NCBI GenBank assembly: GCA_020747065.1 | Contig: JAGMVK010000020.1 | Span: 682,001 to 746,000, forward strand | Direction: 5' to 3' | Length of the DNA: 64,000 bases | Source: Cadophora sp. MPI-SDFR-AT-0126 | Lineage: Eukaryota; Ascomycota; Leotiomycetes; Helotiales; Ploettnerulaceae | Part shown: positions 1-12,400 of the stretch, piece by piece | How the letters are laid out: each line of letters opens with the position of its first letter | Position numbering within the stretch: the first letter of the stretch is position 1 | Program-made: the position numbers and the translations under genes | The notes under the pieces: generated by a model | Databases searched by the model: none | The model's input: the letters and a program-made list of their open reading frames with translations, nothing else | What the model was told of the DNA's origin: nothing

Positions 1-2930
1 AGATGGCTTGCTTGAAATCCCACCGCCATTTCAAACACAACCATTAGTACCCCATGAAGTCCCCGAATTGGCAAGTAGAAAGCGAGTATGAGTTATCACT
101 TTCCGATATGTTCTTAGTTGATGGTGTGACATGGCTAATGAAATCCTTTCTCTCAGCCGGCTGAAGACCATGATGGTGTTGAGTCATCGCGAGCACCGAA
201 AGAACCGCCATCGCAACGAATGTCACAAGGAACTCCGACAGAACCACCAGTATCTGCCACGATTGATTCTCGCCTGTCTCGGCCACTCGATTACTCTCAA
301 CCAAGCAACGGCAGAGCTCCCGAGGCCATGATGGTCAATCCATTGCCAGGAACTCAAAACCTGCAACACAATCACGACGGCCCTTCCAATCCATCGCGCA
401 TTACAACAGTGGCCGACACTCCTAAAGACATACTGACAAGTCCTCCCATCATCTCTCCAAACTCACTTCTTCTCGGCACGGCCTCACCTGCTTTACGTCA
501 ACCTTCAGCCTGTACCATCTTCGAGGGTTTTGGACACGTTGGATCCAATTATCATGCTCCATACAACGTCGACTCGCCGCCACCTTTGAAGACTGAGACT
601 CTCTCTCCTGTTCCTCATCGAGTCGAACCATTGTACGATGGGCTGCCAGCTACTGCACAGAACAGTGGCTCTGTGTCATCTCAACCCCAGTCTGTGGCAT
701 CCAATCCAGATACTAACGTCTCACCCCTGGTTTCCGCCCACCCCTACATTCCGCCTACCCCACTAATTCCGTTACCTGATTTTCAACACTTAATATTTTT
801 ATTCTGCGTTAACTTCTATACAAGATATTATAGAATCTGAATCTCCTTTACTTTCTGATTCTATAGGTTTAATTTAGCGTTCTCTAGCTGCGATTTAAGC
901 CTCCTTAATTACACGTGTTCTTATAAACCGGGAATTTAAACTAGTTAGGACTTTCTTTCTTTTCTTTAGCTGTACTTACTCTAATCTCTTTTCTAATTCT
1001 TTAACTCTTATATTTGCCTTCCCTAATTCGTAATCTCTTTTATCTATTCCCTTTATAACCTTCCTAAAGAGTAAATAATTAATTAGAAATTAGTTATATA
1101 ACTCGCTAGCTAGGGTCCGAATCTATACGTATATCTTTTTCCGGTTTCTTAGAGTATATAACTTAATTAAAGTGTTAGAAACCTCTAGAGGTAGTATTAG
1201 TATCTTTTAAAGCTTTAAGAGAGTCGGATTTATTAATTTATTACTATTTTCTAAGAGTAAAGGACTTATTAATAGCTTTGTTATAGAGACTAGTTATAAA
1301 CTAGTAGTTCTTTACCTAGCCTTAATATTTGAAGCTATAATACTTTCTTAGCGTGCCTTCTCGTAGTATATAAGGAAATTACGCTTGCTAATTAGCGTAG
1401 AATCAATTATTAAACTCAACTTTTAAAGTTCTTTCTAGTAAGCACGCTTAAGAGATAAAAAAACTATTAAATCAAGAGATTATAAGATATGTAACGTATA
1501 TACTAGTAAGAAAAGAAAGTAGATATTATGCTTGAGATACTTTTAAAGGAAATCCGTAGTCTTATAGCTCCTATAGCTGTCTAGAATAAGGAGTCTTGCT
1601 AAATAGTCACGTAGTTCCGTCTAAGGAATAAAGACCTTTTCCAGCTACTCCAGAGTCGTTTAATCAGTTATCCACCTATTTTCTGTGGCTATATAGTACT
1701 ATAGATCGAATATATCTAATTGCGATAGAAACTATTATTATTAGACCGATTTTCCCTTATATATTACAGCCGGAAACGTAGAGAGACCTGTTACGGATAT
1801 ACACTTAATAATTATCGTTTAAGAGCGCGAGCCTAGCTGTTTTCCTTGAACCTTATATGCCTTTACACTCCCTACTATATATCTATTCAGACTATAACCT
1901 TCTATAATACTAGTCTCGTTTATATTCCATTGTTAAGAGGCTAGAATTACCTTAATTACCGGAATTACTAATTTTTAGAACTACGGCTTAATAACTTCAG
2001 AATAAGCGTTATTAATACGTATAGAATCAACGTATATCTGCCTCTTAGTCTTAAGAATAGGATTCCGAGCTAAAAACTGTACTATCTAGTGTTTTCTAAG
2101 TAGGCGGTAATCTCCTTAAAGAGCTAGGAGCCTCTCTCTAAAAACCTGTATTTACGTGTAGGTAACTCTATAGCTAAGAGACTCTTAAGTTAAAATCTAA
2201 TTAATTAATTGATCTTCAATTACAGTAGGAAGTCTTTATATGTGTTTAGCGGCCTCCTTATATAGTTATATCGTTACATTCCGATTACGAAGAGTAGACC
2301 TTAGAATACCCTACTCTAGATATGCCTTCCGTAAGGACTTACTATTTGCGATCTCCTTAATAGTACATATAACGTTACGTTTAGTATATTAAGGCTTTAT
2401 GATAAGATTAATTCATATTCCAAATTTCAAGAAAATCGATTAGAGAATAAAATATTAAATAATTATTAAAGTTGGGTGGTATAAGAAGCGGTGAAGTTAA
2501 GCGAGGTGGGCGGAATGTAGGGGTGGGCGGAAACCAGGGGTGAGACGTTACAATGCCCCAGAGGACTAAGCTGTACTTTGCAATCGAGAACTCCAAAGGT
2601 ATGCCCGACACTGGGCCATCACAACTGGTCTCTGGTCCCACGTTTCGAGACTCCTCTCTTGCTACTTTCTTCGAGCTCGTGGCAAGTAGATCAAACAAAG
2701 CTACTTCTTCGCTGAACGACATCACGTTTCGATACACCTGGATCAATCAGAACGCCGCCGTTGTCAATAAGCATATGGGCGAGGAAGCCTGGGAGGATTT
2801 CAAAGAAGATGTTTTGGACTTCTTCCGTATGTCACGAGAAGATAACAGTACTCGCAGACGCTTTCACATCTGGGTGAGGGCGGGTGATACAACGAAAGCT
2901 GGGATAAGTGCTTCGAGGGATGATATTTGA
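1..2930 (+). pseudogene. Left-edge gene of unknown function, split by a transposon insertion
   Basis: I do not recognise this protein. A partial exon (to 85) ends at a GTATGA donor; the intron 86-156 has a GCTAATG branch-like site and a CTCTCAG acceptor, and the next exon runs from 157 to 714. There the pogo-like element begins at a TA. If the element and one TA copy are ignored, the frame continues without a stop from 2551 to a TGA at 2928-2930. The first part is Pro/Ser-rich and looks disordered. The last ~125 residues look folded, with a stretch like THMPQRTKLYFAIENS-type beta strands and charged helices. The 5' end lies outside the window. The insertion adds a stop within the element, so the present allele should be truncated. 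Frame continuity across the insertion is seen; loss of function is inferred. Confidence 0.5.
716..2548 (-). mobile_element. RIP-degraded pogo-like DNA transposon, copy A
   Basis: About 1.83 kb bounded by terminal inverted repeats starting ACGTCTCACCCCTGG, with TA on both sides (714-715 and 2549-2550) as the target duplication. The inside is AT-rich with stops in all frames. Read on the minus strand around 1490-1600 it still gives a pogo/Tc1-mariner catalytic stretch: a piece like RLLILDSYRSYKTTDF, then KHNIYFL and a remnant of the HTSHxLQPLD motif in which Gln has become a stop. This is the DDE transposase of a pogo-family element destroyed by C-to-T changes. It matches copy B (4803-16120) closely apart from transitions. 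Confidence 0.85.
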
Positions 2931-4802
2931 TCTTAGACCGGAATCTCTTTCCAGGGAGCCATACACAGTGCTAGGTAATTGATATAACCAGCACATGTTA
3001 CCCCCCACTGAAACCCGCGGTCTGGTATCTAATATCATGACTTAATCCCTTTCAAATACCTAATTACTTTGAAAAATATATGTGGCTGAAACTATTTGAT
3101 TTTTTCTCTCTATTTTTCTCAAGAATTCAACATAGTTCTAGAATCTGAGGCTTCAAACATTCTTACGTATAAAGTTTTGGCAATGTTTTAGATGGAAAAG
3201 CGCCTCTTTTTTATAGTAGTATTTTATGTGTGTTTTCTAAGAGGGAATGGGAGGTGCCAGATTATATAGTACCCCGAAACGCTACCGAATCTCCTCCGGA
3301 AGTGGTCCTCCTACCCCTATTCTAGCTGAGACATGCCCTGTATGGACCTGCGGACCAACATAGATAGATTATAATGTCTCTATAATTCTAAGTGTTAATT
3401 GTGAATTTTGATAAGAAGACACATTTCGATTGATATTACTTAAGAGTAATATTAAATTTCGATACAAAGAATATAACACATTCTATTATTATATATAGGT
3501 AAGAGTGTAACGTTGAAGTGATGGAAGCGCTGGAAATAGGGGTACTCAGGTTTAGCCGGAATATTACCGGACGGAAGTCGGACCAGATTCGTGTATATAT
3601 ATAGGACCGCCTTCCCTCTGAGGGCTTCTTACCTTCTTGTTTCCTTTGTACCAGACCTATAATATTACTATTTGCCTACCCTCTTGCTCCTATACTTGAT
3701 ACTGCACTTAGTGATATTGTGGAGGGGAAGACCTCAATCTCCACACGATAAGAGAGTAGTAAATATATAGTATATAGGTATGAAGTTTATGAAATAACAG
3801 ATAGACGGAATTAAAAGATATTATATATCTGAAGAGTGCAAAATGTCAAGTGAAGAAAGGAGTGTAAAACTTAATAAAGGGAAAAGAGCTATTATTATTA
3901 TTTCTAATCTCTCGGGGAGATTTCAGCTTAAGTATAATACTAAGTGCACAGGTCAGGTGACAAAAGTGTACCGAGGCCGATCCCTACCACAATATTGCGT
4001 TGTTACAAAGAGAATGCAAATAAGAGCTCTTTCCATCTATCTCATCTATCTATATAAGTCAGGCAGATATAAGCATTCTATCGTTTAGTGAAATTATTTA
4101 AAGATTTTGAGCCGTGCGAATCTTGTTAGTCTTATGTTTTAGAACTTTCTTACAATACAGAGCTTCCTTACAATACAGCCTTACTTTTTACAAAGTTACG
4201 AATAGCGCTTTAGTGAAACTACAAGTTTCGTATCTAAATCTTTGCTGAAATCTGTCATTTTGGATGCAAATATAATTATTTTCAGATAATAGCTATAATG
4301 TTCTTGAATATTATTCTGGTTTAGCTCTAAAAGAGAAGTTTGAATGTAGTCCTTATCAGACACAATCGAGACTAGCTAGGGAGCCGAGTTAGTCCCATGT
4401 TATTAAATGAATTAGCTCATCCCCGAAGATACATCGCGATTTAAGACTATAAACAGTAATTTCAGAACCCTCCTGCTATGTAGGGAAATCAAGAGCTTTG
4501 GTGAAGCAAGTACAGAATGGTAGATGTCAGGGGTGGAAGTATAGTCGGAGGCCGTCAGGTGGATGACATATGCATATGAGACTTAGCTGTTGTGTATGTT
4601 CCAGAGGCTTGCACCACTGTTGACAGAGTATAAATTAGTCTGAATAAGAACTGGGATATCCCACATCAGCTCAAACAGTGACCCTAATGATCTGAAACTT
4701 ACGGTAAGACTACATTATTAGATCGGAAAAAGCAAAACTTTGCCTGGAGTAACGAGTTACGTGGGTACCGGCTGGGCGCAGCTAATCACCAGACATAAGA
4801 TA
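2931..4802. other. AT-rich intergenic region with transposon relics
   Basis: No convincing gene. An LTR fragment lies at 3234-3360. Around 3590-3600 there is a TATATATATA stretch followed by a GC-richer leader, which could be an old LTR-type promoter, but I cannot show it. A short hairpin arm pair (TGTGGAG near 3718 and CTCCACA near 3751) lies downstream. The 81-codon frame at 3843-4088 has low-complexity composition and no recognisable motif, so it is not called. Confidence 0.5.
3234..3360. repeat. Fragment of an LTR related to the 5717/14980 LTRs
   Basis: About 125 bp match the end of the LTRs of the retrotransposon at 5717-15196. They share the TTCTAAGA start, the CCGAAACGC..ACCGAATC block, the CTATTCTAGCTGAGACATG block and the terminal GGACCAACA. 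This copy has more G and C, so it was either less affected by RIP or belongs to a sister family. The 5' part of the LTR is not recognisable and no target duplication can be assigned. Confidence 0.65.
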
Positions 4803-5716
4803 ACGTCTCACCCCTGGTTTCCGCTCACCCCTACATTCCGCCCACCCCACTAATTCCGTTACCTGATTTTTAATACTTAATATTTCTATTCTACGTTAAC
4901 TTTTATATAAGATATTATAGAATTTAAATCTTCTTTGCTTTTTAATTCTATAGGTTTAATTTAGCGTTCTCTAGCTGCGATTTAAGCCTCCTTAATTACA
5001 CGTGTTCTTATAAACCGGGAATTTAAACTAGTTAGGACTTTCTTTCTTTTCTTTAGCTGTACTTGCTCTAATCTCTTTTCTAATTCTTTAACTCTTATAT
5101 TTGCCTTCCCTAATTCGTAATCTCTTTTATCTATTTCCTTTATAATCTTTTTAAAGAGTAAACGATTAACTAGAAGTTAGTTATATAACTCGCTAGCTAA
5201 AGTCTAAATCTATATATATATCTTTTTTTAGTTTTTTAGAGTATATAACTCAATTGAAGTATTAGAAACTTCTGGAAGTAGTATTAGTATCTCTTAAAGC
5301 TTTAGAAGAGTCGGATTTATTAATTTATTACTATTTTCTAAGAGTAAAGGGCTTATTAATAGCTTTACTATAGAGATCGGCTATAGACTAGTAGTTCTCT
5401 ACCTAGCCTTGATATTTAAAGCTATAATACTTTCTTAGTGTACCTTCTTATAGTATATAAGAAAATTATACTTACTAATTAGTGTAGAATCGATTATTAA
5501 ATTCAACTTTTAAAGCTCTTTCTAGTAAGCACGCTTAAGAGATGAAAAAACTATTAAATCAAGAGGTTATAAGACATATAATATATATACTAGTAAGAAA
5601 AGAAGATAGATATTATACTTAAGATACTTCTAAAGGAAATCCGTAATCTTGTAGCTCCTATAGTCGTCTAGAATAAGGAGTTTTACTGAATAATCACGTA
5701 GTTCTATTTAAGGAAT

Positions 5717-5933
5717 TGTCGGTTCAATACCGAATATAAGCCAAGAATTAAACGTAAATATTATATATATGTATATCAAGCTTAATAGTGTGGAAAATCT
5801 GTATATATTTCTAAGAGGGGTCGGGAAATACCAGACTATATACTACCTCCGAAACGCCACTAAATCGCCTCCGCAAGTAGTTCTACCCCCTATTCTAGCT
5901 GAGATATGTCCTGTATAGGCCTATGGATTAACA
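5717..5933 (-). repeat. Left LTR (3' LTR in the element's orientation)
   Basis: Begins TGTCGGTTCAATACC and ends ATTAACA. It is colinear with the LTR at 14980-15196, and most differences are transitions. The bases just inside, read on the minus strand, are purine-rich (AAAAAGAAGA), as expected for a polypurine tract. Confidence 0.85.
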
Positions 5934-7620
5934 CCGGTAAATCTTCTTTTTAGAAAGACAGTTTCTAAGCGAATCTCTGTTATAGAAGCGAATTTCTATT
6001 CCAATTGTAAGAGAAAAAACAGTTACAAAGAGTAATTATATAAGTAAAGGAGGTAGTATAGGTGTACTAAGTACGGAGCTACAGAAGTACTATAGTCTGA
6101 AAGACCTCCGGTTATAGCCTAAAAGCTATACGTTAGAAGTAGTTAATATAGTCTATTAGAAGATAATAGTAAGTAAATAAATACTAAGTGAGGCTATCGT
6201 TAATTATATAAAACTAAGATCTCTCTCTATTCTAAAGCTCTTTCTTTTTAAGTAAATATTAAAGAACTACTTATAAGTATATAAATCTTTGATCTTGAGA
6301 AATATTTGCTAATATTTTATTATAGTTCGTACTAAATTAAATAAGTAAAAGTAAGTATAGAAATTCAAAAGAATCGTAGGTAATTTAGTAGTAAAACAGA
6401 TACTAATATAAATAGTGCTTATACTAATACTATTTGAAGCTCTCGCTGCTGCCTACTAAAACTACTATATCTATTGCGTTCGACTCCTAGTAAAGAAATT
6501 AAACTATATCTGCTTCTTTAATAAGTAAGAGAGTAAGAAATACTTGTACTATACTAAAAAGAAATCCTTATGTAATCCCGTAAGTACTCCCTCTCTCTTT
6601 TTCTAATCCTAAATTCTGAATTACTCTAAATATAATCTATAACTAACCTATTTATAGATTCCCTAGTTCTTAGATACTAAGTATTAAGAACTTACTTATG
6701 CTCTTATTAGTAAAGATACTATTACTATTTTTATTACTATTATAGCTATTAATATAAAACTCCGAATTATAATTACTAAGCTACTAAAGACTTGGAATAA
6801 GATAAGTTTAATGTTATTAGAGAAGACTCGTACTCTTTATACTAGGATAGCGGATCTTACTTAAAGTTAATTTATAAGTAATCCCCTTTTCTTTTATTCT
6901 AAATCTTCATTAAATATACTCTAATTCATATTCAGCTAAAACTTCTATAGGACTATAAGTAAATCCTCTCCTATATAAAGAAGTGAATTAAGGAGGCTAT
7001 AACTTCCATTATATCTTATTGTAGTAGTATTAAGTATAAGACCCTTATAAGGGATAATAGAGATAGAGATAGAGAAGATTCAAGCCCTTAGGTAAAGAAA
7101 AATCAGGGTAGAAGTCGCTTAAGTAGCATAAGGAAAGAAGAATCTAGTAATACACTAATTAATCTGAGTACTACTTACAAGTAAGGGAATAGGCCTTATT
7201 TCGAAAAGGCTTTATAATTAGTTCTTCGTAGTAACACTTTCTTTATACTAGTATATAGGAGTAATCCCCTATAGTAAAACTAGTACTTAATCCTTATTAG
7301 AGTGTTATCGTAAGGCCGCCTATTAGTACTTTAAATCAAAGGGTAATTACTTATAAATCAAACTCGTTCTTCTTTCTACATCTCAAATATAACTAAAAAT
7401 AATTATAAGTAATTAATAAGAGTTATAAGAAAATCATAATAAAGAAAAAATTACTCCTTACTTAAAACCTCTTTGTTATTCTACCGAATTAGCACTATTA
7501 ATTCATAAGCCCAGATTATAAGTCAAACTAGCTTCTAAATCAACATCAAGTAATCTCTAAACCTAACTCTCTATCTTCATAGTTAAGGTATTAATATTAA
7601 TTAGCTCTTAAAAAGCTCTA
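5934..7620. other. Degraded extra region of the retrotransposon
   Basis: AT-rich, no intact frame. It lies between the presumed 3' LTR and the end of pol (after removing the nested pogo element). Around 6450-6580 the plus strand gives a faint Cys-containing stretch ending LCNPV that could be a decayed zinc-knuckle-like segment, opposite in sense to pol. It could be an extra retrotransposon gene, an antisense frame, or another unrecognised nested insertion. Confidence 0.35.
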
Positions 7621-9479
7621 ACGTGGTTTATCAGCGAGTCGATCATATCAGCGAGTCGATCACTTTTCCTTGGCACGGAACTTCAAACTTGAATAAATCA
7701 ACCACAACACATCAAATTAATTATTACTCTCGGAATCTGATGAACTAGATATATCTCCAACTTCATGACAAGTTCGCGCGTTGTGACCAGCTTTTCCACA
7801 AGTTCTACAGTGCCGTCCAGACGGTTGCCCCTCCTTTCGATTACTCCCCGCTTCACGTATGTCGCGTCGTACTTGCTCATCTACATCCTTCTGGGCCAAA
7901 ATATCCTGTGCATCCTCTACTGTAAGTGCTCCTCCTTGACGGACACGAGACTTTTTAGCCCTGCGGCGTTGGCTTAGGGCTTCATTAGCTGCTCGAAGAG
8001 AGCGTACCTCAGCGGACAGAAGGGTCATCTCATGGGCCATTCGCTCTGTACCCTTTACTAACGCAGCAACTGTTTCAAAAAGTGGAGTTGGCGAGCTTCC
8101 TTGATGACAGGCAATACGGTTTCGCACAAGAGTTGACTGTGAAAGTGCTTCACTTGGGTTGCAAGGAGTCTGAGAGACCCAAGGGAGGGAGTTAGCACTC
8201 GATGGTCGAGAGGGAGTTGGAGTCCGTAACTTGACGTCAAGCTTTGAAATCACAGCTTGTGGATTGAAAGGTACTAAGCCAGCTCCACGGAATCCAGCCT
8301 GACAGTTTTCAACCGTCATTGTTTCCTTATATGCTGCTTGAAAGGCTAGAAAGAACTCGACCTTTGTGATGTGGTTGATGTGGGCTTTGATGAACGTCTC
8401 TATCTGCCGACTATACGCCCGCTTCAACACACTAAAACATCCAATATCAAGTGGTTGGGTTAGATGAGATGAATGAGGAGGCAGTCCAAGAGTTATAATG
8501 TTGTGTACTTTGCAAAACTCTTGAAATTCGGCCGATTCATGACTGTTATGCCCATCCAACACCAGCATTCGATATAGACCTTTTGCACGAGTAGCAGTGT
8601 GTTTGTTGAAGTGTTTTAACCATTCCAGGCCTGTCTCATTGTTTGTCCACCCGTTACTTGTCGGTTTGATAACCCAATCGGGTGGGAGGCCGCCGTCGGT
8701 ATACCAGTTGGAGAGATGGTTCTTGCCTTGAACCACCAAGAATGGAGGGATACTCCAGCCCTCCCCATTGATACAGGCAATTGCTGTAGCCCATTCCCGA
8801 TTGCCTGGCTGAACTGCCTTGCCTCTGCCACACCGATCTGCACAAGTAACAACCATTCCAGGACAAATAACACCCATCATAAACCCAGTTTCATCAAAAT
8901 TGTAAATATCGCAATCCAAAACTCCATACTTCGCCCGCATATTCGAAACAAGTCGGAACCACGCGCTAATTAGCACTGGATCTTCGCATAAGGCCCTTTG
9001 GAAATCATAAACGCGATTAAAACGCGTCTTTAGGCCTGGTTGTCGTTGTACAAATCGATGAGCCCAAAGCTTGCCGACGCGTCTTCCCCCCCGCGATTCG
9101 AGGATAAAGTTGGCCATATCTTCTACACCAGCCAGCCGGGGCGCAAATCCTCTGGAATCCATATCGAGTATATTTTGAAGAATTACTTGTTCTTCTACCT
9201 CAGTCAGCTTATGACAATTGGCTTTAGAATCTGGGCGGTAGGTTCGGCCGGCCATTCTGTCGGAGAGTGTGGTATATGGTACTTTGTAGATCTTTGCAGC
9301 AGAGCGTTTGCTTAGTTTTTTGGACGATCGAATTGCCTCGATAGCTAGAATGATTCGCGCTTCCTGGGTTTGAATATCCATAATAAATAGGTGAAAAAAC
9401 GCGTGTTCAAGTTTTAGAAGTCGATGCCAAGGAAAAGTGATCGACTCGCTGATATGATCGACTCGCTGATAAACCACGT
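7621..9479 (-). mobile_element. Intact pogo-family transposon
   Basis: 1859 bp with perfect 55-bp terminal inverted repeats beginning ACGTGGTT and flanked by TA (7619-7620 and 9480-9481). Each repeat contains the 17-mer TATCAGCGAGTCGATCA twice in tandem. The element has normal GC content and one long transposase gene, in contrast to the AT-rich, stop-filled element it sits in. It therefore inserted after the surrounding RIP damage, or escaped RIP as a single copy. Confidence 0.93.
7717..9381 (-). CDS. pogo-family DDD transposase
   Basis: 554 residues from the ATG at 9381, a single exon. This should be the transposase that cuts and pastes the surrounding element. Order of parts: N-terminal helix-turn-helix (residues ~5-55, with AAKIYKVPYTTLSDR), CENP-B-type DNA-binding domain (~60-130), then the catalytic core with FDETGF, LDGHNSH and HSSHLTQPLD. 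The last two catalytic Asp residues are 35 residues apart (DD35D), as in pogo/Fot1. The C-terminus has a coiled-coil-like stretch and a CCHC zinc knuckle (CRTCGKAGHNARTC), then an acidic Ser-rich tail. An in-frame upstream start near 9477 would overlap the terminal repeat and is less likely. The frame is uninterrupted, so the protein may be active. Confidence 0.92.
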   Translation of the reverse strand: MDIQTQEARIILAIEAIRSSKKLSKRSAAKIYKVPYTTLSDRMAGRTYRPDSKANCHKLTEVEEQVILQNILDMDSRGFAPRLAGVEDMANFILESRGGRRVGKLWAHRFVQRQPGLKTRFNRVYDFQRALCEDPVLISAWFRLVSNMRAKYGVLDCDIYNFDETGFMMGVICPGMVVTCADRCGRGKAVQPGNREWATAIACINGEGWSIPPFLVVQGKNHLSNWYTDGGLPPDWVIKPTSNGWTNNETGLEWLKHFNKHTATRAKGLYRMLVLDGHNSHESAEFQEFCKVHNIITLGLPPHSSHLTQPLDIGCFSVLKRAYSRQIETFIKAHINHITKVEFFLAFQAAYKETMTVENCQAGFRGAGLVPFNPQAVISKLDVKLRTPTPSRPSSANSLPWVSQTPCNPSEALSQSTLVRNRIACHQGSSPTPLFETVAALVKGTERMAHEMTLLSAEVRSLRAANEALSQRRRAKKSRVRQGGALTVEDAQDILAQKDVDEQVRRDIREAGSNRKEGQPSGRHCRTCGKAGHNARTCHEVGDISSSSDSESNN

Positions 9480-9481
9480 TA

Positions 9482-12400
9482 TTTAGTATTATTTTTATTA
9501 TAGTATTAGTAGAATTATAAGTACTATCGATCTATTAAATCTCCATTAACTCCCTACGCTTATATAATTAACGAATTACTATTATATTAATTATTAAATA
9601 TTTCTTCTTTATAGTACTAAGCTTAATAATACACTCGTAAAGAGATAGGGAATCTATATATACTATAGTAGGAAGCTGTAATAATCTAAACTTATCTGTT
9701 ACTATATTAATAGTAGTTCCTAAGGTAATTAATATATTAATTCCTACTACTATAGTATATAGCTCTAAAGTAAGTATAATATATATTACTCTCTTACACT
9801 TTATGGAGCTTATATAAATAATATTACCAGAAAGAATAAATTCCGTATCCCCCTTTATTTCTATTTCGATTACTATTAGAAACCTGATTTATGAACTTAG
9901 ATCCTTATTATTAATAAATAATTCATTGATAAAGACATAAAGTTTAGTATAGTATAAATTAATTAGTATATACTATAAACCTCTCTTTGTATTATCTATT
10001 TACTATTAAAGGCGTTAGTTCAAAGCTTTAGCGTCATTAATTGTTAGATTCTAATATTACGCTACTACTAATAAATTAAAATTAGCTTCTAGTTAGTAAA
10101 TTATTATAATATAAGCTCTGTGAGCGCGTTATTCTATGTAAGCCTTCTTATAATCTAGTACTTTCATATTAACTAATTCTAGCCTTATTCCTTACCCTTT
10201 TTACGATATATAAATATTATCTTTGTTTAAAGTAATAGTATATTCATTAAATATAATAGATTTGGAAAGGAGTAGGACCTGAATTAGCTTTATTAGGAAA
10301 TTAGCTTCTATAATCCTGTCCTACTCTCTTACTAAAAAGTTATTATTCCTAAGGATAAGAGTATTATCTATTTATATTTCAACGACTTTAAACTCGTAAC
10401 TTTCTTTAGTACTAATTAGTAAGCAAGGGTTATATATTAACGTTTCCATCTAGAGCCTTTTTATATAGTACTTATAGTAGGTATTAAACTAGTGATTTCC
10501 AGATTTTAGTATATTATAAAGAGGGAGTATTATTATGAATATTATACTAGGGGGGAATTTATCTACGATCTCTTCTAGCGGCTATATAAAGATATTCTAA
10601 AGGAGTTTTATTATTAACTGGATATAAGCCTAGGTAATATCTTGGATTACTAGATATATACCGGACCCTTTTTGGACCTAGTTTAGGTACCTTATAGTTA
10701 CAGCTAGGGAGATAAGTAATTTCTGGCTTACTTATTAGATAGTAGGAGACTAGATTAATATCTTCTTCTTACTTTTATTATTAAAGTATTAAATAATAAG
10801 CCTTAATTTCTTATATAGTATTACTAATTCTTTGCCCTTTATTTTATTTATTATCCTTAATTTGAAGATACGATAGCCTCTTACTCTAGGATTGCCTTTA
10901 GAAATCGGTATAAAAACACCTCTCTTAATAAGAGCTTTATACTCAGTTCATCGGGATTACTGAAATAGTAGGCTAGGTATAGTAATCTTACTCTCTGCGC
11001 ATAGCTTAATTAATAGCTCTTAATCTCTTATCTCCTTCTTAATTAGAAATACTTCAGTATTGTAATTATTATTAATTATTAGTAGTCCTGGGATTAGCTT
11101 TATAAATAGGACTTTAATAGTAATTTAAGGGGCTTTTAGTGCAGTTTCGGGGGCTTTTCAGATTAGTAAGCTAAGCTTATAGGTTATATTTAGTAATTTT
11201 TCTTTCTTTTATTTAATACTAGATATATCTATCTTAAATAGACATACTAATATTAAACAAAATATATATATTTTACTATTATCTATATCTATTTTACATG
11301 CTTTGCCCTCTATTCTTAAGAAAGGATAGAGTCCCTTCTATTCCTTCTTTTCACGCTAGACTAATACTTAATCTTAAAGCTTAAGATTATAAATATACGT
11401 TATACTAGGGCTATTATAAGTTACTAGCGTATTATTAACTTACTATTTTGCATGTATTTAGTGTACCTCTATTATGGCTCTCTTAATAGTCTTTGCACGT
11501 TATTAAATAGATAGGTTTAGAGGATCTATTTCCGTTATTTTTAGATAGGTATTGAAAATAAGAAGCGTAGGAATTAAGCTATTTAGTCCAGCTATATTAT
11601 TAATAGCTTTAATAGCTATCTATAGGCGATTCTTATCGCTTATATTAGGGTACTCTTCTATAATAATTTTATAAGTATATTAGAGTAGATAATAATATTA
11701 TTCTACCTTACTAATTAAGTAGTACGCCTCTACTAAGATAAGTTTAAGTGTGCTTCCTATAGCCCTAAGTATACTCCGAAACTTCGTAGAATTAAAGTTA
11801 GTTCTATAATCGTAGATAATAAAGTTAAGGAGTCTAATATATATATCTATCTATACTAATTTAAATGTATTAAAAGTAGCCTAAGCCGTAACTAAACTAG
11901 GGCGCTTTCAGAGTAGCTTTGTAGCTCCGAATCCTATAGCCTTATTTATTATATAAAGTATATATTATTTTCTAAACTATATAATATTAACGTAAATTAT
12001 ATAGTTAAAGTCTATATTGTCTTATAGTTTAAATCTGAATCTATATAGAGTATTTATATATTTCTGGTAGTACTTATATATTTCTTTAACTCGTAATATA
12101 ATATTAGAATTAAACTTATAGCCAGCTTAGTCTAGTAAATACTACAGATATTATACTAATGAGTAGCTGAATTGTCTATAAAGCCAACGAATCTTTACCT
12201 CTATTAAATAGCACTAGCTAATTATATTAACTAAAGGTTCAATTAATTAATAATACTAGTCCAAAAGAAGCTATAGGTACTCCTTTTTTCGCATAATTAA
12301 GTACCTCTTATTTCCCTAAACTAATATATTTTACAAGTTATTGTAGTACGCACCTATCTTATCTAACTATTACAAATACACTAAGAATAACACGTCTGTA

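Noticed and set aside
3843..4088. 81-codon reading frame
   Set aside because: AT-rich low-complexity setting, no motif, no splice context, surrounded by transposon relics.
9382..9477. Extended N-terminus of the pogo transposase starting at 9477
   Set aside because: It would translate through the terminal inverted repeat; the ATG at 9381 begins just before the DNA-binding domain.
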